A stretch of DNA of 64,000 nucleotides from Ferruginibacter sp. (GTDB lineage: Bacteria; Bacteroidota; Bacteroidia; Chitinophagales; Chitinophagaceae), in contig JACMKX010000021.1 in the NCBI GenBank assembly GCA_014379905.1, positions 1 through 64,000 on the forward strand. The letters are read 5' to 3'. How positions within the stretch are numbered: the first letter of the stretch is position 1; the number at the start of each line of letters is the position of its first letter. This document shows, piece after piece, positions 7,638-16,337 of the stretch. The notes beneath the pieces are model-generated. The model saw nothing but the letters and a program-made list of their open reading frames with translations. It searched no databases and had not been told where the DNA came from. The position numbers and the translations under genes are program-made.

Positions 7638-8693
7638 ATGCCAAACATTAATTATGAATTAATAATTCTGGCAAGAGAAAGTATGGGTATTACCCAAAGA
7701 GAACTTGCGGAATTGCTAAAAGAAGATCAAGGTAAATTTTCAAAAATAGAGCATGGGTTGATGGAATTTCCAGAAGAAAAGTCAGAGTTATTATCCACTG
7801 TTCTTGGCTATCCAGACTCATTTTTTAGACAGAGCTGGAAGCCTATAAGAGTCGAAGGTCATTACAGAAAGAAGGTGTCTTTGGCTGTCAAGGTTTTGAA
7901 AGAATATAAAGCAGTAATGACACTGGCTGAAAAACATGTATCTACATTGCTTGACGCTGTAGAATTACCTATCTTGAATTGTCCGTCTTGGGACGTGGAA
8001 ACTCATGGCTCACCTGAATTATGCGCTCAGTATGTTAGAGATTTTTGGCGATTGCCAAAAGGCAGAATTTTAAATATCACTACCCTTTTGGAAGATAATG
8101 GCATTATTCCTATTGAACTTGATTTGAAAGAAATGGACGGGTTTGCTACCTTCTCGAAAGAAGGTATTCCTCTTATTTTTATCAATAAAAATAGACCCGG
8201 AGATAGAGACCTTTTTAATAAGGCGCATGAGCTGGCGCATTTTGTAATGCATTTTGGGAAATCAATATCTCAAGAAAGGGATATAGATAAAGAGGCTAAT
8301 GAATTTGCAAGTGAGTTCTTACTGCCGTTGAAAGATATTGAACATGACCTTGTTAAATTAAGTATACCAAAATTGGCAGACCTCAAAAGGTACTGGAGAG
8401 TTTCAATGTCCGCAATCTTAAAAAAGGCGAAAGATCACGGTTACCTTTCACCTAATCAGTCGGAATATTTATGGAAGCAGATGTCTAAATTAGGATATCG
8501 AACAAAAGAGCCTGTAATAACTCCTAGAGAGAAAGCAACTTTGTTGCAAGAAATGTTTGCTACATATCTACAAGAATTTGGTTATACAAAGAATGAATTA
8601 GCAAGACTATTGGAATTTTCAGAAGATAAATTAGATGAGTGGTATTTTGATATTCAGCAAAACAGACTCAAAATTATCAAAACTTTCAATTAA
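7638..8693 (+). CDS. Xre-family HTH plus ImmA/IrrE metallopeptidase
   Basis: A 351-aa fusion. The Xre/cI helix-turn-helix occupies about residues 5-60 (GITQRELAELLKEDQGKFSKIE). An ImmA/IrrE (COG2856) zinc-peptidase domain follows with HELAH at residues 197-201 and a downstream acidic ligand in DKEANEFASEFLLP (Glu219). The last 60 residues form a second helical module (GYTKNELARLLEFSEDKLDEW) that looks like another HTH. Proteins of this type autoregulate and cleave a partner repressor or act as antitoxins. It is translated just after the unknown protein at 6985, suggesting one operon, and ends at a rho-independent terminator. Confidence 0.85.
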   Translation: MPNINYELIILARESMGITQRELAELLKEDQGKFSKIEHGLMEFPEEKSELLSTVLGYPDSFFRQSWKPIRVEGHYRKKVSLAVKVLKEYKAVMTLAEKHVSTLLDAVELPILNCPSWDVETHGSPELCAQYVRDFWRLPKGRILNITTLLEDNGIIPIELDLKEMDGFATFSKEGIPLIFINKNRPGDRDLFNKAHELAHFVMHFGKSISQERDIDKEANEFASEFLLPLKDIEHDLVKLSIPKLADLKRYWRVSMSAILKKAKDHGYLSPNQSEYLWKQMSKLGYRTKEPVITPREKATLLQEMFATYLQEFGYTKNELARLLEFSEDKLDEWYFDIQQNRLKIIKTFN

Positions 8694-8697
8694 TATT

Positions 8698-8723
8698 AAG
8701 GGGTAGCGATAACTACCCTTTTT
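8698..8723 (+). terminator. Rho-independent terminator after the Xre-ImmA operon
   Basis: GGGTAG (8701-8706), loop CGATAA, CTACCC (8713-8718) and TTTTT follow directly after the stop codon. Confidence 0.8.
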
Positions 8724-8779
8724 CCTCCTTGCATATAGCAAATAATATCCCTACATTGTAATCCCTAGAACCTACCACT

Positions 8780-9037
8780 ATGCCAGAAGATGCCGGAATG
8801 CAATTCCTTATTTATGCAGCAGCTGCAATCATTGGTGTTATAATTTTCTACCACATAATTAAAGCAGCCGTAAAGGCCGCAATAATTGAGGCAAAGTATG
8901 CGACACCTGCGGTTTACACTCCTGTTACCAAACAGCAAGAACCGTATACTACGGCTCAAATTACCTTAATGGCAAAATATGAACGTAATGAAATTTCAAT
9001 GGAAGATTATAAAGCTGAGTGGGAAAAACTAAAGTAA
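8780..9037 (+). CDS. Small membrane protein with SHOCT-like C-terminus
   Basis: An 85-aa protein. One hydrophobic segment (about residues 8-28, FLIYAAAAIIGVIIFYHII) is followed by an Ala-rich amphipathic helix, a short Pro/Thr linker and a C-terminal QITLMAKYERNEISMEDYKA stretch. That tail has the pattern of SHOCT (short C-terminal) domains, which typically read LxxLxxxGxITxEEFxxxKxxLL. It would be a single-pass inner-membrane protein, possibly an oligomerising accessory factor. It lies alone inside the AT-rich island. Function unknown. Confidence 0.65.
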   Translation: MPEDAGMQFLIYAAAAIIGVIIFYHIIKAAVKAAIIEAKYATPAVYTPVTKQQEPYTTAQITLMAKYERNEISMEDYKAEWEKLK

Positions 9038-9494
9038 GCCTTCATCAAGGATTATAACAAATTACGTCATGTGTACTTTATATTATACGACAAGATATTA
9101 AACTAGGGATCTACATGACATTCTTTAAAGAGCGCCTAATTTGCCTTCAATGATAAAGCCACCCGAAGGTGGCCCTGAAGAATGAAAAAGAATACGACTG
9201 GCTGTGATTGGGCAAATAAAGTAAGACCCGAGTATCAAGACCAAATCGTGATTTGAATTTCCCCTCCTGCTTCGAACAGGAGGTTTTTTATTTCTGAATG
9301 GTAAATATAATTATCCTTTTGGTAAATTATATTAATGCTTTTCTATTTATTTTAATTCCTTTCCCGCTCGGCAAATTACTCTAAGCGATTAAAAGTACGC
9401 TCCACTAGCTAAAAAATAAAACAAAACCTGCCAACACACTATCCGTCCTTCATGAGAAAGCTTCTCCAGCCTGTTTTAATGAACAGAAGGCTTT
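9038..9494. other. Island intergenic segment with hairpins and a possible small transcript
   Basis: No gene of normal size is seen. A perfect hairpin GCCACC-CGAA-GGTGGC lies at 9158-9173. A 24-codon frame starts at 9182 (MKKNTTGCDWANK onward) and stops at 9256, seven bases before a strong terminator at 9263-9289. This could be a small RNA or micropeptide transcript, or simply the tail of a deleted gene. Confidence 0.4.
9263..9289 (+). terminator. Rho-independent terminator
   Basis: CCTCCTG (9263-9269), loop CTTCGAA and CAGGAGG (9277-9283) are followed by TTTTTT. No full gene precedes it; see the small frame at 9182-9256. Confidence 0.8.
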
Positions 9495-9705
9495 AACAAC
9501 GGTGCTCAACTATTTTGAGAGTTTGGCTTTGCTATTAGATGATAAGATAATTGATGAAGCTATATTAGAGAAAGGATTTAGAACAGCAATCTTAAGTTAT
9601 TATGAGACATTTAGAGAATATATAGAAGACGAACAACGTGAACCTGGAAATGCCCGTGTTTTTGTTAATTTTGTATCGTTGGCAAAAAGGTGGCAACAAA
9701 GTTGA
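9433..9705 (+). pseudogene. C-terminal fragment of a DUF4760-like protein
   Basis: The frame around GTG 9502 reads VLNYFESLALLLDDKIIDEA and ends EPGNARVFVNFVSLAKRW.. at 9705. The conserved pattern (LNYFE.lA, D..I.E.....y, F...LAKRW) matches the C-terminal half of DUF4760-type proteins. The same frame is open upstream without an ATG (EKASPACFNEQKALTT), so the protein appears to have lost its N-terminus, usually a membrane region. A 67-aa product from the GTG is possible. Family assignment is from memory and moderate. Confidence 0.5.
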
Positions 9706-9790
9706 ATTACTTTAATTATATTTACAAAACTAAACATTACAACCATGACTAAAGATTTCCCCGGACTTTAATGTCTTAATAATATTTTCA

Positions 9791-9812
9791 AGAGGCTCAT
9801 GCCTCTTTTTTT
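9791..9812 (+). terminator. Rho-independent terminator
   Basis: AGAGGC (9791-9796), loop TCAT and GCCTCT (9801-9806) are followed by T6. It ends plus-strand transcription of the island. An 8-codon frame, MTKDFPGL (9744-9770), sits just upstream. Confidence 0.85.
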
Positions 9813-9831
9813 ATTCTCTTATCTTCCTGAT

Positions 9832-9860
9832 AAAAAAATGGCCCCATCCCTGGAGCCATT
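9832..9860 (-). terminator. Terminator of gyrA
   Basis: On the minus strand a hairpin with outer stem ATGGC/GCCAT (9838-9842 and 9855-9859) is followed by a run of seven T (complement of A 9832-9838). It is about 100 bp past the gyrA stop codon. Confidence 0.7.
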
Positions 9861-9962
9861 TCAAATTTATACAAGTAACCTTTGCCTTACCAAGCCCGAC
9901 TTCGACAGGCTTCCCGCATTTGCGGGACAGGCAGCCTTATGACATCCGTGTGGGAATTGCGA

Positions 9963-12611
9963 TTATACTTCTTCTTCTGTCGGTTCTTCCCCGTCAGCTT
10001 TTCCTTCAACTGAATCATCATCCCCGGCTTCCGGCATTTCAATTCCCTCTACCGTTTCAACGCCTTCAACCGGAATCACCTCCCCAACAATCTCCGCCAG
10101 TTCCTCTTCCTGCTCATCCAATTGCGTAATCGCCGCAATTTCATCACCCTCATCCACCCTTATCAGTTTTACCCCCTGCGTGGCACGGCCCAATTCACTG
10201 ATCTTATTTACCGCCATCCGGATGGTGATACCGGATACACAGGTAATCATCAAATCTTCTTTTTCCGTTACATCCAGCAGACCAACCAGGCGGCCGGTTT
10301 TATCAGTAACATTCATTGTTTTGACTCCTTTACCGCCCCGGTTAGTGATTCTATAGTTAGCTTCCCCAGTTTCAGCATCATCCAGAAGCGTACGTTTACC
10401 ATACCCTTTTTCGCTCACTACCAATACGGTACGGCTCTTATCTTCTTTACTAATACAGATCATTCCAACCACTGCATCGTCTTTTTCATCTACTTCTATA
10501 CCTGCCACGCCAATACCGCCACGGCCGGTGCTTCGAACTTTGCTTTCCGGGAAACGGATGGCACGGCCACTTTTAACCGCCATCATAATTTCGCAGTTGC
10601 CATCTGTCAATCTTGCCTGGATAAGCTGATCGCCTTCCAGGATATTGATGGCATTAATACCGGTCTGGCGCACACGACTAAAATCTTTCAGGTCAGTTTT
10701 TTTAATGATACCATTCCTGGTACACAGAACAATGAAATGATTTTTTACATATTCTTCGTCGTCAAAATTGGGCACATCAATAATGGCTTTCACTTTATCA
10801 TCCGGGGGAATCTGTATCATATTCTGCAATGCACGGCCCTTGCTCACCCTGTCGCCTTCCGGTATTTTGTATACCTGCAGCCAGAACAACCTTCCTTTTT
10901 CTGTAAAGAACATTAGGGTATGATGCGTACTTGCTACAAACAGGTGTTCAATAAAATCTTCCTGCCGGGTGCTGCTGCCTTTGGCACCCCGGCCACCACG
11001 GCGCTGCTGCCTGTAATCCCGGGCCGATGTACGCTTGATATAACCCAGGTGAGAAATGGTAACCACCACATCTTCTTCCTCGATCAGGTCGAGCATATTG
11101 ATCTCGTCATCGGCATATTCAATATCGGTTTTACGGGCATCACCAAATTTGGTTTTAACTTCTACCAGTTCATTTTTAATGATCTCGAAACGCAAACCTT
11201 CGTTCGCCAATATTTCTTTTAAGCGCTCAATCAGTTTCATGATCTCAGCATGCTCTTCCCTTATCTTATCGATCTCCATACCGGTAAGGCGTTGTAAACG
11301 CAGTTCCAGCACGGCTTTCGCCTGTATTTCGCTCATTCCAAAACTGGTGATCAGTCCTTCCTGTGCAATATTGGGTGTGGAACTCTCCCTGATTAGTTTG
11401 ATCACTGCATCCAGGTTGTCCAGCGCAATAATATAACCTTCCAAAATATGCGCACGCTCCTCGGCCTTGCGCAATTCGTATTGTGTGCGGCGTACCACTA
11501 CCTCATGACGGAAATCAACAAACTCTTTGATCAGCGTTTTAAGATTCAGGATCTGCGGCCTGCCTCTTACAATCGCCACATTGTTGATACCGTAAGATGT
11601 TTGTAACTCGGTATGCTTATAAAGCTGGTTAATCACCACCTGCGCCACGGCATCCCTTTTTAGTTCCACCACGATACGGGTACCTTCCTTATTGTTACTT
11701 TCGTCGTTAACATTACTAACGCCTTCAATTACTTTTTCGTTGATCAGGTCTCCTATCTTGGCTGCCAGTGCATCAATATTAACCTGGTACGGCACTTCGT
11801 AAATAATGAGTTTTTCCCTGCCATTGGCCAGTGTTTCTACATTAATTTTTCCACGCAATACTACCCTGCCACGGCCTGTATGAAAACCGGCTTTTATCCC
11901 TTCCATTCCAAAAATGGTTCCGCCTGTCGGAAAATCGGGCGCCTTAATATGAACCATCAGTTCGTCGATCGTGATCTCGTTGTTGTCGATAAAGGCAATG
12001 CAACCATCAATCACTTCGCTCAGGTTATGCGGCATCATGTTGGTGGCCATACCTACTGCTATACCACTGCTTCCGTTCACCAGCAATTGCGGTATGCGGG
12101 TGGGTAGTACGGTTGGTTCCTTTAAACTATCATCGAAGTTGAGTTGAAAATCTACTGTTTCTTTTTCAATATCATCGAGCATGGTTTCTGCCATCTTCTC
12201 AAAACGTACCTCGGTATACCGCATGGCAGCCGGCGGATCTCCACCCTGGCTACCAAAGTTACCCTGGCCATCAATGAGTGTATAACGCATTGCCCAGGGC
12301 TGGGCCATACGCACCATGGTATCGTAAATAGCGGTATCACCATGCGGGTGATATTTACCCATTACTTCACCCACGATACGGGCAGATTTTTTATAGGGTT
12401 TGTTGCTGGCATTGCCCAGCTCATTCATACCAAACAATACCCGGCGGTGAACGGGTTTTAAGCCATCTCTCACATCGGGCAAGGCACGACCTACGATCAC
12501 ACTCATAGAGTAATCGATGTAAAAGGTCTTCATTTGCTCCTCGATGTTTACGGGAATTATTTTGCCCCTGTTGTTGGGGTTTTGTCCTTCTAAATTATCC
12601 TGATTTTCCAT
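9963..12611 (-). CDS. gyrA: DNA gyrase subunit A
   Basis: An 882-aa type II topoisomerase subunit. With GyrB it introduces negative supercoils using ATP. The catalytic tyrosine is Tyr132 in [10 protein letters not shown], the quinolone-pocket segment is GDTAIYDTM with Thr93 at the position of E. coli Ser83, and the GyrA box appears as [10 protein letters not shown], which identifies it as gyrase rather than ParC. Six-bladed C-terminal repeats follow, and the tail is highly acidic (EEPTEEEV end). I chose the ATG at 12611 because the protein then begins [10 protein letters not shown], as in relatives; the open frame extends 43 codons further without family similarity. A TACTTTCG element lies at 12639-12646. 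Confidence 0.95.
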   Translation of the reverse strand: MENQDNLEGQNPNNRGKIIPVNIEEQMKTFYIDYSMSVIVGRALPDVRDGLKPVHRRVLFGMNELGNASNKPYKKSARIVGEVMGKYHPHGDTAIYDTMVRMAQPWAMRYTLIDGQGNFGSQGGDPPAAMRYTEVRFEKMAETMLDDIEKETVDFQLNFDDSLKEPTVLPTRIPQLLVNGSSGIAVGMATNMMPHNLSEVIDGCIAFIDNNEITIDELMVHIKAPDFPTGGTIFGMEGIKAGFHTGRGRVVLRGKINVETLANGREKLIIYEVPYQVNIDALAAKIGDLINEKVIEGVSNVNDESNNKEGTRIVVELKRDAVAQVVINQLYKHTELQTSYGINNVAIVRGRPQILNLKTLIKEFVDFRHEVVVRRTQYELRKAEERAHILEGYIIALDNLDAVIKLIRESSTPNIAQEGLITSFGMSEIQAKAVLELRLQRLTGMEIDKIREEHAEIMKLIERLKEILANEGLRFEIIKNELVEVKTKFGDARKTDIEYADDEINMLDLIEEEDVVVTISHLGYIKRTSARDYRQQRRGGRGAKGSSTRQEDFIEHLFVASTHHTLMFFTEKGRLFWLQVYKIPEGDRVSKGRALQNMIQIPPDDKVKAIIDVPNFDDEEYVKNHFIVLCTRNGIIKKTDLKDFSRVRQTGINAINILEGDQLIQARLTDGNCEIMMAVKSGRAIRFPESKVRSTGRGGIGVAGIEVDEKDDAVVGMICISKEDKSRTVLVVSEKGYGKRTLLDDAETGEANYRITNRGGKGVKTMNVTDKTGRLVGLLDVTEKEDLMITCVSGITIRMAVNKISELGRATQGVKLIRVDEGDEIAAITQLDEQEEELAEIVGEVIPVEGVETVEGIEMPEAGDDDSVEGKADGEEPTEEEV

Positions 12612-12638
12612 ATATTTTTTACCTGCGCTGCAGGGTTG

Positions 12639-12646
12639 CGAAAGTA
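12639..12646 (-). promoter_or_regulatory. Probable Bacteroidota -7 element of gyrA
   Basis: Minus-strand TACTTTCG differs by one base from TAnnTTTG and lies 28 bp before the gyrA ATG. Confidence 0.4.
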
Positions 12647-12875
12647 ACGATTTTAGCTCATTTTTCCGCTGAAAATCACGTGATTTTAGGCTTTGTTTTA
12701 CACATTTGTGGACAAGTATGCAAGAGAATTTTTCTGGCAAAGAGAACAGAGAGAAAAAGAGACCAAAGAGCAGTATTTATGGGGTAACCGACAGTAGTTT
12801 TTTATAGCATCATCGTTGTGTCACTCCCTTGTACTGCATAAACCCGGGCAACCTTACAGACCCATTTATTATTGA

Positions 12876-12923
12876 ACCGCAAAGACACAATTGAGTAGTG
12901 CGGCGTCTTAGCGCCTTAGCGGT
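12876..12923. repeat. Imperfect palindromic repeat, ACCGC...GCGGT family, copy 1
   Basis: ACCGCAAAGAC (12876-12886) pairs imperfectly with GTCTTAGCGCCTTAGCGGT (12905-12923). A close relative lies at 14240-14294 on the other side of the saccharopine dehydrogenase gene. Confidence 0.55.
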
Positions 12924-12960
12924 TAATGACTTAACTTGCAGGCACAAAAAACTTTATTGA

Positions 12961-14235
12961 TTGAAAACGATCCTTCTCTTCGGTGCAGGAAAATCTGCCA
13001 CTGTTTTAATAAAATACCTGGTAAAAGAGTCTGAAATAAACAACTGGAAATTTATTGTGGCAGATGCCAACCGGGAAATGATTTTAACCAAAACAAACAA
13101 CAGCAAATTTGCTGAAGCGGTTCAACTGGATATTACCAATGATTTGGCAAGAGAAAAACTTATTCAAAGAGCGCACGTGGTTATTTCCATGATGCCCCCT
13201 GCCCTGCATTTTTTAATTGCCAAAGATTGCGTGGAATGGCGCAAACATTTGTTGACTGCTTCTTACCTGGATGATAAAATGAAAAGCCTTCGGGACGAGA
13301 TCAATCACAGGAAATTATTGTTCCTCTGCGAAATGGGTTTAGATCCGGGCATAGATCACATGAGTGCCATGAAGATAATAGATGACATCAAAGCAACAGG
13401 AGGCGTTATTACTTCTTTTAAAAGCCACTGTGGTGGACTGGTGGCGCCGGAAAGCGATAACAATCCCTGGCGCTATAAAATAAGCTGGAACCCCCGCAAT
13501 GTGGTGCTGGCCGGAAATGCCGGTGCCATTTACAAAGAAAGCGGCGAAGAAAAAGAATTATCGTATCAACATTTATTTGATGAAGCCAATAAAGTATTGG
13601 TTGAAGGTTTGGAGGAACTGGCTTTTTATCCCAACCGCGATTCGCTGAACTATATCCCTGTTTATAAATTGCATGAAGCGGCTACTTTTATGAGGACTAC
13701 CCTGCGCTACCCTGGTTTTTTTACAGGCTGGAATGCAATTGTGCACGCAGGTCTTACCGACGCAGTTGCAACCATCAGCGCAGCAGGATTGTCGTTTAAA
13801 AAATGGAGCGAACCAATTCTACCTTTTGTAAATGAGCAAAACAAAACCATGCTCGAATTTTTAGGCTTGTTTAATGAACAGCTGGTGCCTTTTACTGCAA
13901 CATCATCGGCAGATATTCTTCAACAACTCCTTGAAACAAAACTGGCCATGCAGCCTGCAGATAAAGATATGATCGTTATGCTGCACGAATTTGTGTACGA
14001 ACTCAATGGAGAACACAAACAGTTACAAAGCAGCCTGGTAGTTAAAGGCGAAGACAGTATGCATACGGCCATGGCAAAAACAGTTGGATTGCCATTGGGT
14101 ATTGCAGCTAAAATAATTTTGAATGGCACGCTCCAATTAACAGGTTTGCATATCCCTATTCTGAAAGAAATTTATGAGCCCGTGCTGGAAGAACTGGAGC
14201 ATGAACATATTGTATTTAAAGAAACCGTGTTGTGA
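12961..14235 (+). CDS. Saccharopine dehydrogenase family protein
   Basis: A 424-aa NAD(P)-binding protein of the saccharopine dehydrogenase (Lys9-like, glutamate-forming) family. The Rossmann start ILLFGAGKSATVLIKYL lies at residues 4-20, with CEMGLDPGIDHMSAM near residue 130 and SFKSHCGGLVAPESDNNPW around 155-173, which are family hallmarks. In lysine metabolism it would interconvert saccharopine and aminoadipate semialdehyde plus glutamate; in Bacteroidota a lysine-degrading role is likely. The start codon appears to be TTG at 12961, since no in-frame ATG lies upstream and the Rossmann strand begins at residue 4. The gene is bracketed by two copies of the same palindromic repeat. Confidence 0.85.
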   Translation: MKTILLFGAGKSATVLIKYLVKESEINNWKFIVADANREMILTKTNNSKFAEAVQLDITNDLAREKLIQRAHVVISMMPPALHFLIAKDCVEWRKHLLTASYLDDKMKSLRDEINHRKLLFLCEMGLDPGIDHMSAMKIIDDIKATGGVITSFKSHCGGLVAPESDNNPWRYKISWNPRNVVLAGNAGAIYKESGEEKELSYQHLFDEANKVLVEGLEELAFYPNRDSLNYIPVYKLHEAATFMRTTLRYPGFFTGWNAIVHAGLTDAVATISAAGLSFKKWSEPILPFVNEQNKTMLEFLGLFNEQLVPFTATSSADILQQLLETKLAMQPADKDMIVMLHEFVYELNGEHKQLQSSLVVKGEDSMHTAMAKTVGLPLGIAAKIILNGTLQLTGLHIPILKEIYEPVLEELEHEHIVFKETVL

Positions 14236-14239
14236 TATA

Positions 14240-14294
14240 ACCGCTAAGACGTTAAGGCGAAAAATTATCTCCAGCGTCTCTGCGCCTTAGCGGT
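14240..14294. repeat. Palindromic repeat, ACCGCTAAG...CTTAGCGGT, copy 2
   Basis: ACCGCTAAG (14240-14248) and CTTAGCGGT (14286-14294) are perfect inverted arms with further pairing inside (GACG/CGTC). It lies between convergent saccharopine dehydrogenase and the sirtuin gene. Confidence 0.65.
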
Positions 14295-14300
14295 GAAAAT

Positions 14301-14987
14301 CTATAACAACAATTTCAACAATTCTTCAACACCTTCCGTTGCCGGCTTTTCAATCAAATGAATATTGCGGTAATGATTTACAGAAGGAATTTTCCTGTCA
14401 AGAATATACTTAAGCACATCATCCTGCACATAGTCTATCAATCCCGCTGCCGGGTAAACCTGTAAAGAAGTTCCTATCAGTACAAATATATCAGCAGTGC
14501 TCATTACTTCGGCTGCAATGGCAATCATTGGTACCGGCTCTTCAAACCATACTATATGCGGCCGTAATTGTGTACCATCTTCTCCCTTATCTCCTACATT
14601 AATGTCTTCATAAACATTCAATACTTTCCCGGGACTGCCCAGGCTATGCATTTTAAATATCTCTCCATGCAGGTGAATGATGTTAGTAGATCCTCCCCTC
14701 TCATGCAGGTCATCGATATTTTGTGTGATGATGGTAACCTTATATTGATCTTCCAGTTTTGCGAGTCCAATGTGTGCTGCATTGGGAACTGCTGCAGCCA
14801 CATCTTTGCGACGCATATTGTAAAAATCCAACACCAGTTTGGGGTTGCGTGCAAAACCCCGGGGTGTGGCTACATCTTCAATATTATGCCCCATCCAAAG
14901 TCCATCGCTATCACGAAATGTTTTCAAACCACTTTCGGCGCTGATGCCTGCACCGGTGAGGACTACCATGTGTTTTTTATCTGCCAT
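14301..14987 (-). CDS. cobB: Sir2-family NAD-dependent protein deacylase without zinc cysteines
   Basis: A 228-aa sirtuin. It removes acyl groups from lysines using NAD+, giving O-acyl-ADP-ribose and nicotinamide. Motifs seen are GAGIS, the FRDSDGLW cofactor loop, TQNIDDLHERGG, the catalytic His in HLHGE and GTSLQVYPAAG. The FYNMRR segment keeps the Tyr and Arg that select succinyl/malonyl-lysine in Sirt5/CobB-type enzymes. The usual four zinc-binding cysteines are absent: between the catalytic His and FEEPVP there is no Cys, nor anywhere from the chosen start. Start ATG 14987 gives MADKKHMVVLTGAG; the upstream ATG at 15008 adds only seven residues. Confidence 0.87.
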   Translation of the reverse strand: MADKKHMVVLTGAGISAESGLKTFRDSDGLWMGHNIEDVATPRGFARNPKLVLDFYNMRRKDVAAAVPNAAHIGLAKLEDQYKVTIITQNIDDLHERGGSTNIIHLHGEIFKMHSLGSPGKVLNVYEDINVGDKGEDGTQLRPHIVWFEEPVPMIAIAAEVMSTADIFVLIGTSLQVYPAAGLIDYVQDDVLKYILDRKIPSVNHYRNIHLIEKPATEGVEELLKLLL

Positions 14988-15127
14988 AATGCAAATTACA
15001 GAGAACATGACACGAATAAAACGAATTGCACAGATTGCGCGAATTAAAAATCGCTGTTTAATAGATGCTGTGCTTTTGTTTTAAAGTAGTACGATCTCAA
15101 CTTCCTTATTCCTTATTGAATATTTTC

Positions 15128-16117
15128 TTATTCCTTATTTTTTAAACCATTCACAATGACAGTCTGCTCCTGTCTCCTTCTCCTCCATATTAATATCCCC
15201 CCTACTCCGGCGAGCAACAGCGGCCAGATACTGATGATCATCAATGCCAACCCTTTGATCATTTCACCACCGCGACTAAAAGCTTCCCCGGTTTTGTTCC
15301 AGAAAGAATTGTCGTTGGTGGGTGCCTTGAAGCCTTCCATAGGTTGATAAAAACTTAAATTAATTGTACTGTAGGCAGACTGTTTCGTTAGGTACTGTAC
15401 ACGTCCTTGAGCAGATTCAATCTCTTCCTGTATATCATTGATCTCGTTCTGAACGGTTAGTACTTCCTCCATGTTTTTAGACTGTTTTAAAAACTCCAGG
15501 TATTTAAGCCGCATTTGTTTTTTTGCTTCCAGCCGGCTTTTGGTATCGATTACTTCACCCGTTACATCTTCTGTTTTAATCGTTCTTTCTATTTGTTTGA
15601 TATCTTTTGTCTGCATATCATTCATCATTGTTTCAAACTGCTCTACAGGAACTTTAATGATGAGCGAAATTTCTTTCCTGTCTTCATGCTGGTAATTGTC
15701 TTCCTGTGCCACATAGCCACCAAATTTTCTTACTTTTTCCTTTACCTCTTTATTGAACTGGTCGAAACTTTTTACCTCATACTTTACTGTTGCAATTTTA
15801 ATGATCTTTTTATCCCAGTCAATATTGGCCACGGCTGCTGTGGTAGGTGATGTTGTGGGTGTGGGAGGGTTTTGAACAGTATCAGCAGCTGGAGATTGGT
15901 CTGCGATACCTTGTACGGGAATTTGTTGTTTTTGTTCGGATTCTTTATCAGGAGGAGCCACTTTTCTTTGCTCTTCGGAGGAAACTGCGGCAAATTCCCC
16001 ATCCTTGTTGGCTGTTTTGTAATCTGCAGTTCCTTCAGCAGGTTTATCATTTTTGTTACAGGACAAAATAATACAGGCAGCCAGTAGCCAGGTACCGGCA
16101 GTAGTTTTGAGTTTCAT
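15128..16117 (-). CDS. DUF4349 lipoprotein
   Basis: A 329-aa envelope protein. Its lipoprotein signal ends in the lipobox LLAACIILSC, then an acidic/Pro-Thr-rich linker (about residues 25-110). A DUF4349 region contains a long coiled coil (roughly residues 180-260, RLEAKKQMRLKYLEFL onward) and a C-terminal transmembrane helix (LALMIISIWPLLLAGVGG) with an RRRRQ stop-transfer signal. It is predicted to be anchored at both ends in the inner membrane, or to span between membranes. Function unknown; relatives are widespread putative lipoproteins. It is probably monocistronic. Confidence 0.85.
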   Translation of the reverse strand: MKLKTTAGTWLLAACIILSCNKNDKPAEGTADYKTANKDGEFAAVSSEEQRKVAPPDKESEQKQQIPVQGIADQSPAADTVQNPPTPTTSPTTAAVANIDWDKKIIKIATVKYEVKSFDQFNKEVKEKVRKFGGYVAQEDNYQHEDRKEISLIIKVPVEQFETMMNDMQTKDIKQIERTIKTEDVTGEVIDTKSRLEAKKQMRLKYLEFLKQSKNMEEVLTVQNEINDIQEEIESAQGRVQYLTKQSAYSTINLSFYQPMEGFKAPTNDNSFWNKTGEAFSRGGEMIKGLALMIISIWPLLLAGVGGILIWRRRRQEQTVIVNGLKNKE

Positions 16118-16232
16118 AAAAATTTATTTAGAATGGTGAGATGCTCATTGATCCCAATTACATAAATTTTGTAACCCAAATTACGCTGTTAATTAAAAGG
16201 TAAAGCAATCCTGTAATTACTTTATTACGCGA

Positions 16233-16250
16233 TCCCGATGGCTATCGGGA
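16233..16250. repeat. Short hairpin TCCCGAT-GGCT-ATCGGGA
   Basis: A perfect 7-bp stem in the 220-bp gap between the DUF4349 gene and the thioredoxin-TPR gene. There is no T-run, so it is more likely a REP-type repeat than a terminator. Confidence 0.5.
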
Positions 16251-16337
16251 CGATCAAACGAATTATTTTTATTGGTAACGAAAAGCTTACTTCCCTATTT
16301 CTAATTCCTTATTTTTAAAGAAAAGCCCACCGGCATT

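Noticed and set aside
9240-9295. tRNA-like TTCGAA sequence near 9271
   Set aside because: TTCGAA is the loop of the terminator hairpin at 9263-9289; there is no acceptor stem, D-arm or anticodon arm around it.
10122-10916. 264-codon plus-strand frame inside gyrA
   Set aside because: It lies entirely antisense to the highly conserved gyrA gene and has no family similarity; a shadow frame of a GC-skewed coding region.
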